Positions 12,716-23,724 of a stretch of DNA of 64,000 nt are shown here, piece by piece. The notes beneath the pieces are model-generated. The model had not been told where the DNA came from, did not search any database, and worked only from the letters and a program-made list of their open reading frames with translations. How positions within the stretch are numbered: the first letter of the stretch is position 1; every line of letters starts with the position of its first letter. The translations under genes were made by a program, and so were the position numbers. Origin of the DNA: Ctenosaura bakeri (Eukaryota; Chordata; Lepidosauria; Squamata; Iguanidae); the NCBI GenBank assembly GCA_948474755.1, contig CAOLHI010000146.1, positions 620,001 through 684,000 on the forward strand, written 5' to 3'.

Positions 12716-12991
12716 ATGGTTTTCCCTTTCCTTACAAAGACTCCTTTCAAAAATAATTAATTAGGTTGAACCCCACGACATGCTTAGCATGCCCATGTGC
12801 CTGGGGAGTTTGATGAGAATCCTTCCCATCAGTCCAACTCTGGAGCAAATTGACAATAGAGGAGAAAAAGTATTTCGGATTTTCTGGCTCAGTTGAGCAT
12901 TATTAAGACTTTCAGAAAGCAATACAGTATTGGTTCTGCAATAAACTGTTTTATTCTTGTTTTAAAATCTTGACAATTCTGACTGTTTTCA

Positions 12992-13011
12992 GTGTGTGTG
13001 TGTGTGTGTGT
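12992..13011. repeat. (GT)10 microsatellite
   Basis: An uninterrupted GT dinucleotide tract. Confidence 0.95.
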
Positions 13012-13427
13012 ATTTTCTATGGTGTTAATATGGAATAAGATTTTACTTGATTTTAAAAAAACAACACTTAAATTCATTTAATTGTGAAGCATTTTTGACT
13101 CCAGTTCAATTTCCCAGTGTAAGTGTAGAAAAACAAAAACAAAAAAACAAAACAAAGCAAAACTGATTATCCAAAGCACTGTTTGTTGTGCAGAATCAAG
13201 TGTGTTCTGTTTAAAAACCTAAGAGTCAGAATATACAAGGCAGAATAAAATAAACTTAAATCAAATGATATAAAATGCAACGTACTCTTCTTGTACTGTG
13301 GAATATTTTCTTAGCCCAACAAATTTCAATTTCATCTCATTAGGGAAAAAGAGATCAATCTTTTCCAAATGAGCCCCATCATTTGACTATCAGAGTCCAT
13401 TACTTCTCTTCACTGTATTAAGGTTCT

Positions 13428-13449
13428 AACAACAACAACAACAACAACA
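13428..13449. repeat. (AAC)n microsatellite
   Basis: About seven AAC units. Such tails follow RTE-dependent SINEs, but no SINE body is visible upstream. Confidence 0.85.
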
Positions 13450-15632
13450 GTGGCAGCAGCAAACATGAGGCATTTTTTTTTCATCAATATAATACATTGG
13501 CTGTGGAAAAAAGTAAAATACCAAAAATCAATAGATCCCTGGAATATTTCTTGATGGGTCCCAGTGATTTTTGGTTTATAGCAAGGAGTAAAATTTGGAG
13601 GCATTCTTTACAACTATACAGGTGATAGCATCATAGAATGCCTCAATTATAGGTCTAATGCTATGCGGATTCTGCAACAAAATGTTACTCTAGGGAACTA
13701 AAATGTCCCATTTTCACTTCTACATGCCAGCTTTCAGCTGGAAGTGGTTTTACTTTCCCTTCCCCATTGATGAGAAAAGGGTGCCACTTAATGAGATAAC
13801 CTTGTGTCATGCCAACCTAATTTAATATGGCATGGCCCAGATCTCACTTGCCCTTCCTAATATAGTATGGTATTTCCAAGTTGCCTTTTGGGATGAGTAG
13901 GAATTTTGGTTGTCCCCTGATTGGCTGTGGGCGTAGCTTTTTTCTTTTCTTTTTTTACCATGCTGCATTCTAAATTTGGTCCTTTTGACTATTGGCATTT
14001 TCAAGTTATGTGTGATATGGCTCAGGTTGGTAACATGGTACCCTGCTGAGTCTTCTGAGACACTAACTGGTGAAGGACTTCAGCTCACATATCTCACATT
14101 GCCAACCATATCAAGAGGGAAAAGTGGAGGGGGTGGGGCATCCTCAGCCCAGGTGGAATCTCCCTGAAAAAAGTGCTAAATATTACCACCTGAGGAACCC
14201 ATTTAGGATCCTCCATTCCTCTTTAAGGGAAACTGGCAATGATTAAGTGTACTGCCTTGACAGTTTCAATTCTGAGCTTGGATGCAGTCACTTGATAGTA
14301 GGTATGGCTTGTCTAGGCTTCTCAAAAGGGAAGTGTCTACACTTTCTGCCTCATTGAAGTTTTGGTCATTTGTTAGACCAACTCTTTCCAGTGGGAGAGC
14401 AAGAAGGAGTGGCTTGTAACCATAATGAAGAGTGGAGAAGATTCAAGAGAGTTTTGTACTAAAGCCAAGTGACATGCAACAGCTTATTTGGAGATGTTTC
14501 TAAAGATGACTGCACTTACCACATACCCATGTATACAATGAGACCTTAAAGGATTAGAAAGCTTTGAAGAATTTTCTGCCATATATACCCATTGACCTTT
14601 TCTGGAGACTGTTCTGGCTGAGCAATTGAGACTGAGAACACAAAGCATGTTGTATTCCACATCATGTCAGTCATTACTCTCTTTTTGACATTACTTGTGT
14701 TCTTAAGTCAATGCATTCTTAATTAATGAGGCATTTGTTCTCAATCAAGAAACCATTTAAAACACACTTTTAATTTTAATGAGTTTTCTGTGATTAATTA
14801 TTTCCACATGACTTATTCATATTTTAGGACATTTCATAATTTACATTTTTTCCCCTGAGCAGCATTAAACTTTCTGAAGACTGAGAGTGGCTTTGACCCA
14901 GTACTTGACTCAAGTGTGTATTTCTAGACTGGATGGTGAATTTTCTTGCAGAAGCTGCCATATTTCTGGGATTTGTAGATGCTTCTTCATAAGTGGTACA
15001 TGTGTGATACATATACTATTCTGCACTGAAATATGTTAATGTAGCCAGTCATTCAGGAAATATATATTTAAGACTACATATTCCTTCTGCTACTTCACCA
15101 TACTGTATCTAAAATACTTGCTCTTGTGGTTATAAAATTTTGCTTGACTCCTAGGTAAAGCAATCCATAGAATTTAGTATAAAAGTCCTAATTCTGGCTT
15201 CTTCATTCATTCTAGCCCTCAGTTCAGCCTGTGCTTTAATCAACGTTTTGGCATGGCAAGGTCTGTGAAGCCACTTGAGCAAAATTTAAGTTTCCATTAA
15301 TTGGCTCCTATCAAACTCCTAATTGGAAAAGCTCTGATACCCGTATTAGCATTTCCTACTTGCTGACTAGAGGAAGGAAGGAGAAGTGTATGTCCCTTTC
15401 AGCAGACTGCCCTAATGAGAACAAATGCACTTCCTAGTTAATAGATAAAGAAAAATGATCTTAATCCAGCTCTTAAAGTAACACAGCATCCAAGTGTTAC
15501 AATGAAAATAGAAACATGGATGGTTTCAGTAAAGATAAACAGAATGATCTAAAAACAAAGGACACCAAGACAAATGTAATGTGTTTCTTAACTAAAACGA
15601 CATTCTCTGAAAAAAAGGAAGGTTTTGGATCT
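13450..15632. other. No recognised gene or element
   Basis: AT-rich, with only short chance open frames. Nothing can be assigned. Confidence 0.45.
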
Positions 15633-15633
15633 G

Positions 15634-15842
15634 GGTCCCTTTCACATTACACAGTTATTGCACTGTAATTTTAATCTAACTACCATGGTTTCACCTTATG
15701 AAATCGTGGAATTTGTCATTTGATGATGCAATAAAGTTCTCTGGCTGAAAATTCTAAATACTCTTCTATAGACTGCAAACTCCAGAATACCACATGATGC
15801 AGATATATACAACTACAATGGGCTAGTATGAAAAAGCCCCCA
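15634..15842. mobile_element. Decayed MITE of the GGCCCTTTCACAC family (H1)
   Basis: The left end GGTCCCTTTCACATTACACA matches the family terminus and is followed by GTTATTGCACTGTAAT. The interior carries the family words AAATACTC and CTGCAAACTCCAGAATACCA. The right end CTAGTATGAAAAAGCCC is a decayed inverted copy. The target-site duplication is not clear here. Confidence 0.55.
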
Positions 15843-16734
15843 ACATCTTTTTAAATGAGCATGTTGATGTTACTTGATTTTATTCATCAACACTTTTGGT
15901 TCTGCATTTTTGCTTTCACTGATTCTTTTAGCTTGTTCCAACCATGAGACTGGTTACTGTTCTATTTTGCAATCTAGTTTTAAGAAGCAGAAAAGCAGGT
16001 AACAAATTTGTCTTAAATCTATCAAATTATAGTCATTATAGTCGCAATTTTAGTTGTTAATTTTTAGTTCAGTCTCGTTTTCCTATAAATAATTAGGTGG
16101 CTTTAGGCAAGCTCACACTTTCACTGCTTCCTCCTGCCAGCTGCAACATAGACATGCTGACCTTGACTCACCTTATTGTGCTGTTATGAGATTACTGAGA
16201 TAATGTGTGTAAGGCACCTCTTTAGAACACTATATAAATGACAAGCAGGGTGAATTCAGAAGTGAGGGCATTTAGGAAAATGAACATTCAACAGCATGGA
16301 AATCCCAGCCTCAATTAACCAAACCTCATCTTAGGGCTGGCCTGGGGTAGTAACCAGTCTCAGGTAGTATATGTTACTACCCTCTTCCCTGTCTATTCAA
16401 TATAAAGAAATCAACTAGATTGGCACATGAATTAAATGTCAGTGCTGGTAACTGAGGGTATTCACCACCATACCAGTAGATGTCTGAATAACTTTTGCAG
16501 GACAGGCTCTGTGACACAAAGCTCTGTCCTCCAAAAGAACAAAATAGAAGTTCTGAGTGATTGCCGCCAATGCCCTGTAGCATCTGCTGCTGGAAGCGTT
16601 TGCTTCATTTTACCTAATCATAGGATTGGTCCTACGTCAACTGAATTCTGAATACAGCTCACTTTACAAGTGATATGTCCCAGTGGGTGGAGAAACCCTA
16701 AAGAAGGGGCTGTACTTGCTGGCTGAGTTCCAAA

Positions 16735-17145
16735 GCAGAGGAAGAGCTGGAGCTGGAGAATAACTGTAGTTACCAGGATGTGGTAGGCCCTTTTAATTCT
16801 GAATGAGGTAGTGGTATTTTCAGTTGTGTACTTAGAAGGGAGCAAGGGGATAAATTCTTTGTAGAGTGATTTTTATATTGCATTTGCTTCTAATTTTTTA
16901 TTTTTTAAATTTATTTAGGGCTTTACAGTTGCAGCAATACTGAGAAGTATAGGGCAGAAGAATCCTGCAATCAAGTCTTGTATTGACACCTCATTGCATA
17001 CATGGAACCTTGGGGAAAAGGCACGTGGGTCAAATTCAATATACAATTTGTATTTCCTTTAAAAGTATATATTGAGATTTAAAGTGCAATTGTGTTTGCT
17101 ATATTCAATTACGGCTGGGCCCATAGAACCCAGAAAGCAGTATAC
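16735..17145. repeat. Unclassified interspersed repeat X, copy 1
   Basis: Aligns by eye, in the same orientation, with 50660-51085. Shared words in order include TATTTTCAGTTGT, TATATTGCATTTGCTT, GAGGGCTTT/TAGGGCTTT, TGCAATCAAGT, GACACCTCA/GGCACCTCA, GCAATTGTG and CATAGAACCCAGAAAG. It has no coding motif or clear terminal repeat. It may be part of an LTR or of a LINE 3' UTR. Confidence 0.65.
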
Positions 17146-17733
17146 TAATACCCAGTCATCCCTGCCAGTTCCACTATTTCCTAAGAACATTTCCTGTGGA
17201 AGATGGAGTAGGATGTAAGGAACAATGGCAGAAAATAGCACTGCAGACAGAATAACTCTTTGTAGGCCTTTCACCCTTCATGCCCTAAATATTGTCCTGG
17301 ATTCAGGCCTGGATGCTGAAGAGCATTATTCCCTTCTTGAGTTATCTGATTAGTGTTTCCTGCTTCTCTCAAGCTCCTTCAGCAAATGACAAGAAAAGGG
17401 AAGCCAAAACCTGGCATCATGGCAGAAACGTACATGTTTGAGATCTTGGACCTTCAGGGTCATGCTTATAAGCAAAATAACCTCTTCTTTAGAAGACTAT
17501 CCGTGCAGTTTACAAAGACAGCTGGAAGGAATGGCTGAGAGCAAGTGATGTAAAATTTATGTTTTTTTGAAGGTTTTCCAGGAAAAAAAAGTTGCGAAGG
17601 ATCCCACTTTTTCCAAGAAGTTTTCAGAAATTGTTGGAGTAAATAAATCAGTTCTGAAGTCATTCAAGAGAAGCTCAGCAATCAATAATAACTACTTCAT
17701 TTAGATGATATTTATATATCTTGTCACTCAAAT

Positions 17734-17763
17734 GTAACTGCTGTTGAGTTTAACAGCAGTTAC
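17734..17763. repeat. Perfect 12-bp inverted repeat (hairpin)
   Basis: GTAACTGCTGTT and its exact reverse complement are separated by the 6-base loop GAGTTT. No U-run follows, and no gene is nearby. It may be a small fold-back remnant. Confidence 0.9.
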
Positions 17764-17916
17764 CTCCACATGTCTGATGATGGGATTACACCATGAGAGA
17801 AGCTAATGCTTTAGAATCCATCCATCCACTTCTTAGGTGGTCATTTGTATGTTTCTGGAAACATGAAGTAAACATGTCAGTAGCACTTGTCAGTACCACA
17901 TCTGCCACGTCTCTGT

Positions 17917-18140
17917 GAGAGCCAGTGTGGTGTAGTGGTTTGAAAGCTGGACTAGGACTCTGGGGGACCAGAGTTCAAATTCTCACTCACCCTCAGAATG
18001 CCACAGGATGACCTTGAGCAAATCACACTCTCTAAGCCTAAAAAGAAGGCAATGACAAATGCCCTCTGAATAAACCTTGCCAAGAAAACCCTATGAGAGG
18101 GTTACCATAAGTCAGAGTTGAACTGACAGCACATAACAAC
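17917..18140 (+). mobile_element. Sauria-type tRNA-derived SINE
   Basis: A tRNA-like head holds an A-box-like TGGTGTAGTGGTTTGA and a B-box-like GAGTTCAAATTC at about 17971. A conserved body with GATGACCTTGAGCAAATCAC follows. The tail GAAAACCCTATGAGAGGG and CCATAAGTCAGAGTTGAACT resembles a BovB/RTE 3' end. RTE-type LINEs supply the reverse transcriptase for this SINE class. Four more copies are in the window. Confidence 0.85.
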
Positions 18141-19850
18141 TGCCACCTGGGGAGGTATAGTACATACCAGTTCAATATTGATGTTTAGTTCACATCTTTT
18201 GCCTAGGAAAAGCATAACGGTTGGCACTTGCAGAAATTATTCCAAAGGATGCAAAAGGATGCCCAAGCTACTTGCTTGTCCTCTTTTTTCACTTTATGTA
18301 CTATCCACTCAGTGTTTAAAAAGTAGACTAAACCTATTAGCAGTGACCAACGTTTACTCTGTAACATAGTATTACAAAATCATTCGGGCAGTTTATGTTT
18401 GGCGCTAACTCAAAATCATTTTATGAGGAAACAGTGTTTTGTCTACTGAGAGTGTACTTTTATGGGTCCAGTCCTTACTAGTTTTTTTTTTTAATCATAC
18501 ATTTCAACATTTTATGTTTCCCTATAGAAACTGCCACCATAGAATTGAACGCTGTTATGTCTACTCTAGGAATATGTGGCGAACTCCATGTATATGAAGA
18601 CAGTTCTTTCTCTGGTCTTTCCAGTACTTCAAAGTTTATGTACAGGAGTTTGTATGTTATACTGATAGACGGTAGATAATCATTCATAAACTGCTTTCTT
18701 TTCACAGTATAGGCTGCCATCTCATTCCACAGGCAGCCAGTCAAGTACAGAGAGGAGCATTCACATCACACTCCCATTGCAATGGAACAATGACAGAGAC
18801 AGATAAGCTACAGAAATGGCCTGTGGTAGGTCACTGGCCCAACATAAACACATCTTTTATTTTTCTTTTGTAACTATTATTTCTGTGAACATCCACTGTC
18901 TTGGCATGTGACTAGGATGATAGGGTTGGATGTGCTGATATCAATGAATAATCTACAATTACTTTGAAGATTTCCTCTCTGTTCTCTTCCCAAAAGCTTT
19001 CCTTACTCCAGAATTTATACTACCTAGAGTACTTATGGGAACCATAGTATCTAGGAAAGCCTCATTCATTGTTTACCTGCTGCAATTAAGTGACTTAAAA
19101 GAGTCACTGAAACCACATAGCTTGTGGGCAACACAATAAATTGAGGGATGAATGTTTAAACGTTTAACGTCTTAACGTTTAAGTGGGAAAATAAACTGCA
19201 TGTCTTTGAAAAATGCAAAGAGTTCAGCAATGCAAGTGTCTATGTTTAACCAGTACATTTGGCTTTCAAGGGACATTTCTTTTCCAGAGTTCAAAATACA
19301 GAGAAAAATAAATTTCAAAAGTCATTCCTGAATGACGTGATAACAGATCAAAGGGTTTTCCTTTATTGCAATATTTTCATCCTTGTAGAATAGAATCACA
19401 TTGGACTTTGCCTTTTGTTTGAAATCTTTACCTTTTAATAAGTGAACTTTTGAAATTACTTCAGAGAACAAAGGTTCCTCTTTTACAGTTAAACTTTTAA
19501 CCCGTGTGGTTGAACTGGTGTAGGCCAAAGGAGAACGCCATCATGTTTTCACTGAACTTTTTACCCTTTGGAAAAAAAAGGACAAGTTTAAAGTTCATTT
19601 AGTGAGCAAGAGGTCTCTGGTGGGTATTTCTGGTATTATTAACTTCCTGACCTCAGATAATTAAAAGGGAACAGTGAAGGCACTATAGACTTAGACTCAA
19701 CTTTGAACTTTTAACCTCTGTTGCAAAACTATTTTGTGTACAAGTAGCATGTATGCTCAACCCATTTATTATTAACTTTCTTCAACCCTTGGATGCAAAA
19801 TAATGTCAGTAAAATTCTTTTCCATGTCAGTCCAAAATGCACTGTATTTT
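18141..19850. other. No recognised gene or element
   Basis: Contains an AACGTTTAA-rich patch at 19154-19182, reported separately. The short open frames look like chance. Confidence 0.45.
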
Positions 19851-19857
19851 TTTTTAC

Positions 19858-20518
19858 TTACTCAATATGCTACATACGACTGATCAAACTATAACAAAAA
19901 ATAGTGGAGGATCTTACTTTATATGATAATGACAGCAAGAACTGAATATGCCAGACTTTGGAAAAATGAAGAGATCCCCAATGTAGATCAGTGGTTATCC
20001 ACTTTGTTAGAAACAAAAAATGTTGATATAGTAACTCAGAGACTTAAAGGTCGAACAGATGAAGAAATTGATAAAGAATGGGACCCTTTGAAACAATTCC
20101 TTCAAAAGTGGAAAATGCAAAATTAGTTAATAAATAGTCCTGATTGATTTGGTAAAGGTAAACATTTAGGAAAACAGGGTAAAAAACTTATGAAGTTTAC
20201 ACCCCGAGAAGGAGGTAAAAATATTTATCTGACTTTATATTAATGGAAAAAGTGCATTTAGATTTGACAAATGAGATAAACGTGGCAGACTAGACTAAAA
20301 TTAAAACATCAGATAGATCAAAATTTACAGAAACAAACAAGTTATTTGAACAAATATATGTGTAGTACGGTTAGAATTTAATAATGTTAGGAGTATTCGG
20401 TTCTAGTAAGGAATGGAAGAACTATATGAAACTTCAATGAGCTACAAAATTTTTACTGATTGTATTTTATATATGTATATATTTCAATAAAAAGTATAAT
20501 AAAAAACAAAAACAAATT
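19858..20518 (+). mobile_element. 5'-truncated L1-like LINE
   Basis: Comprises the last codons of an ORF2-like frame, a roughly 370-bp AT-rich 3' UTR, AATAAA at about 20488 and an A-rich tail. Flanking sequences TGCACTGTATTTTTTT (left) and TGTACTGTGTTTTTTT (right) are probable target-site duplications, about 15 bp with two mismatches. A duplication rich in T at its 3' side fits L1-type target-primed insertion. Confidence 0.7.
19923..20126 (+). pseudogene. L1 ORF2 C-terminal remnant
   Basis: A 67-codon open frame. TAARTEYARLWKN, EIPNVDQWLSTLLE and DPLKQFLQKWK resemble the very end of vertebrate L1 ORF2, where a similar sequence follows the Cys-rich region. It lacks all catalytic domains. The stop is followed by the 3' UTR as expected. 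Confidence 0.65.
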
Positions 20519-20771
20519 GTACTGTGTTTTTTTAGTTCCTAAGGTTTAGTTTTTATCTGTAAGAAACAACGAACAGTAATAATTTTCAGTCAAAGGAATA
20601 TTATAGGCATCTCGTGTTATTTACAGAATGCCAGGAACTGTTGCTCTGTGAACAGAGGTGTTCTAATTTAGGTCCAAATTATCACACTTACAACAAACAA
20701 TTGTGCATTTCTTCCATATCAAAATCAGCTGTAGGGAGTGGAAGAGTGGAAGCAGTGTGAATATTGTAAGG

Positions 20772-20968
20772 TAAAGCTAGCATGGTGTAGTGGTTTGAAC
20801 AATGGACTACTGGAGATCAGGATTCAGTTCCCTGATTAGACATAGAAAACCCACTGGGTGACCTTGGCCATTTCACACATTCTTAGCCCCCAGAAAAAAA
20901 CAATATGAAGCTGCCTTAGGATCACCATAAGTTAAAAACAAGTGCACACAAGAGCAACAACAAAAACA
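20772..20968 (+). mobile_element. Sauria-type SINE
   Basis: Head TGGTGTAGTGGTTTGAACAA, a degraded B box (GATTCAGTTCCC), body CCACTGGGTGACCTTGG and tail ATCACCATAAGTTAAAAACA, ending in (CAA)n. More decayed than the copy at 17917. Confidence 0.8.
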
Positions 20969-21249
20969 TATTTAATTCACTATTCTTTCTCCACTCAGAC
21001 TCATTCCCAGCTGCTTTTTTTTTTCCCCTTATGGTGTTAAAAATAAAGCAATCCAAACAGCAGGCGAAGAAACAGGATAAGGGGAGAAATTTGAAGATGA
21101 CAAATAGCAAGAAGGGAAAGATTCACACTGCCTTCTCAGCACAATCAAAAAGCAAACTGCCATCAGAAGGAAAAGAAATGTACTGTATGTTATGTCTAGT
21201 TTGGCTCATTCTTGGTTGCTCATCTACTTACAAATCAATGTAAATGCAT

Positions 21250-21345
21250 AAGAAGAACCATGCTGGATCAGACTAAAGCCCTATCTTGTTCCCATAGTGA
21301 CCAGTTAGGTGATTAGGGGAAACCCACAATAATACTCTCTTCCTT
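21250..21345 (-). repeat. Interspersed repeat 'GCTGGATCAGAC', copy 1
   Basis: AAGAAGAACCATGCTGGATC followed by AGACTAAAGCCC. Copies at 22345 and 43885 share the order (A)AAGAAC-GCTGGATCAG-ACC-CCTATCTAGTCCAA. The end of the 5S-derived SINE at 35945 reads like its reverse complement (GACTACATGG-TCTGACT-CTATGTTC), so these may be minus-strand 3' ends of one SINE/LINE tail. Confidence 0.5.
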
Positions 21346-21659
21346 GTGTTCCTCAGAAACTGGTTATCTATGGTCCTTTGGGTACTGGAGGGAGACTAGA
21401 GATAATAGAAAGAAAGAGACTGAGCTCTGGCTATTTCTGTCACCTATGGATTATATGGATTCAAGATATAGCTATACTATGACTTAGCCCAGGTTTGTCT
21501 CTTATTTGTGTTAAAGACACACATGTTCCTCAACTGTACCCCCAAATATATTGGTCTCTCCATTATGAAGAAAAGATGACAGCTTATTTTCAGACTTATC
21601 CACATCTCGCCACTATTTGTGAAAATCAGAAAATTAGCCTGCATTAACAGAAGTAGTTT

Positions 21660-22200
21660 CCAAATTGAGGGAAATAATAATCCCACTATATTCTACACTG
21701 CTCAGACCACATCTAGGACACTACATTCATTTCTGGGTACCTCATTTTAAGGATATAGACAAATTGGAGCACGTTCAGAGAAGAGCAAAAAGGACGAGAA
21801 GAGGTATGGAAATAAAAAGCATATTAGGAAAGGTTGAAAGGGTTAGGAATATTCAGCCTGGTGAAGAGCAGACTAGGGGGAGACATGATTGCATTCTTTG
21901 AGTATCTAAAGAGCTGTCACAGAGAGAAGGGAGCAGGCCTGTTCTCTGCTGCCCCAGAGGGTAGGACCAGGTGTAATGGTTTCAACTGAACATTAGAAGG
22001 AACTTCTTGAGAGCAAGAGTGGATTGACAATGTAGCCAATGCCAAGAGAAGTGGTGGGATCTCCTTCTCTGGACATCTTTAAAAAGAGGCTGGACAGCTA
22101 TCTGCTAGATATACTCTAGCTGAAGATCCTGCATTGAAAAGGGTTGGATCTGATGGCCCATGATCCAATTATAGAATTATAGAATTCCACATTGTGATTC
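21660..22200 (+). mobile_element. CR1 LINE 3' end
   Basis: Encodes the C-terminal CR1 words IIIPLYSTLLRPHLGHYIHFW and FKDIDKLEHVQRRAKR at 21673-21805. A 3' UTR with GCCCCAGAGGGTAGGACCAG, TTAGAAGGAACTTCTTGAGA and GGGTTGGATCTGATGGCCCA follows. It ends in the CR1-type tail ATTATAGAATTATAGAATTC. It is 5' truncated and out of frame after about 80 codons. Confidence 0.85.
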
Positions 22201-22202
22201 TA

Positions 22203-22300
22203 TAATTCTAGTATTCTATATTGTAAGCTACTCTAGGTCCCATACTGGGAGAAGGGGAGGATGTAAATAAAATGAATGAATGAAAGAATGAATGAAACAA
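22203..22300 (+). mobile_element. L2-like 3' tail remnant
   Basis: TTGTAAGCTACTCTAGGTCC, GGGAGAAGGGGAGGATGTAA and ATAAAATGAATGAATG match the usual L2-type 3' end followed by a tetranucleotide tail. Only the last 100 bp are present, joined to the CR1 copy. Confidence 0.55.
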
Positions 22301-22344
22301 TTGAAAGTTAAAAAAGAAGGTATTAAATTTAACTTAGAAATAAA

Positions 22345-22460
22345 GCAGCAATAAGAACATAAGAACACAATTCTGGATCAGGCCATGGCCTATCTAGTCC
22401 AATCTATTTACACACAGGAGCCAATCAGTTGCCCATAGGAAGCCCACCAAAAAGATCTGC
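22345..22460 (-). repeat. Interspersed repeat 'GCTGGATCAGAC', copy 2
   Basis: AAGAACATAAGAACACAATT, CTGGATCAGGCCATGG and CCTATCTAGTCCAATC, then GCCCATAGGAAGCCCACC. Orientation is inferred from similarity to the reverse of the SINE tail near 36150. Confidence 0.5.
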
Positions 22461-23411
22461 ATATACCTGTACTCTCCGTCTTGCATTCTCTAGCAACTGA
22501 TATGCAGAACAATACTTCCTCTGATACTGAAAGTGAGATATACTATTATTTCAGATGATTTTGGGAATTACTTTCAATTACTATGGCCTGATAATGTGGA
22601 CAAGACATTTGAATCAGTCCATCTCATTCCATGTAAGCTTGACCCTTGATCCCTTGATTGTAGTGGAGGTGGGTCCTGATGTCAGGATCAGTTGAGCAGT
22701 TTGGCAGTACTCTTGGATCTATTTTTGTGGTCAACCACATGTGGTCAAAGCCCATGTGGACTTTGTGGCTAGGACTCTGTCACATAATCCTTTCTTGAAT
22801 GAAGATAAGGTGACCAAGGAAGGTGGAAGCTGAAGCAATAGAAAAATGCAGCAGTTAGAAGGTTGACCAGAACATCTTATAGAAACCATTTTAACACCAG
22901 TTCTAAAGGAACAGCTCTGGCTGCCAATATGCTTCCTATCTGATTATGACTTGGAATCTCAGTACTTGAAGAAGCACCTCTCCCCTTATACACCTGCCCA
23001 AGAATGAAGTCTAGTAGAAGGGCCTTCATCTGTGTCTCACTGGTGGGAGCAATGTGCTGTACTGGAACATGGAAGAGGGCCTTCATTATGGCACCCAGTG
23101 GAGATTACAAGACACTAACATGGTCACTTTCCCCATACCTGTTCCCTTGCATGTCTTTAAAAAAAAAATATCCTTGCCTGATAAAAATGCCAGTGTGTTT
23201 TGATTTTTCTGAAGTTTTGGTCAACATAATTGGTCAACATAACACAAAGGATTTTGGAATTATTTCACTTCCTTCTGTTTTAACATAAGCAAAACAGCCT
23301 TGAAGTACCACTACAGAACTCTCATGGACTTAAGGTCTTATAAAAGAAAAACAGGTTGAAAACTGTAAAATATCCAACTATTTGTTTATTTCACTTGCCT
23401 TGGTGTATCTT

Positions 23412-23635
23412 GTGAGAGTCAGTGTGGTGTGGTGGTTTGAGCATGGGACTATGACTCTGGAGTCCAGGGGTTTGACTCCCACTCAGCCATGGAAACCCAC
23501 TGGGCAAGTCATACTCTTTGACTCAGAGAAGGCAAAGGTAAACCTTCCTCTGAGCAAATCTTGCCAAGAAAATCCCATGATAGGGTCACTTTAGGGTCAC
23601 TGTGAGTCTGAAATGACCTGCAGGCACACAACAAA
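23412..23635 (+). mobile_element. Sauria-type SINE
   Basis: Well-preserved head (GAGAGTCAGTGTGGTGTGGT, GTTTGAGCATGGGACTATGA), B-box-like GGGGTTTGACTCC, body with ACCCACTGGGCAAGTCA, and a BovB-like tail with AAATCTTGCCAAGAAAATCC. A (TTTC)n tract starts about 20 bp further on. Confidence 0.85.
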
Positions 23636-23657
23636 GTATATCTTGATCTCCAGGGGG

Positions 23658-23721
<64 letters not shown>

Positions 23722-23724
23722 TCC
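23658..23724. repeat. (TTTC)n microsatellite, about 16 units
   Basis: An uninterrupted TTTC tract. Open frames through it encode only repeated Lys/Glu/Arg residues and are artefacts. Confidence 0.95.

Noticed and set aside
17917..17990. Possible functional tRNA gene
   Set aside because: The A and B boxes are tRNA-like, but the cloverleaf is incomplete, and the same head recurs five times with the same SINE body.
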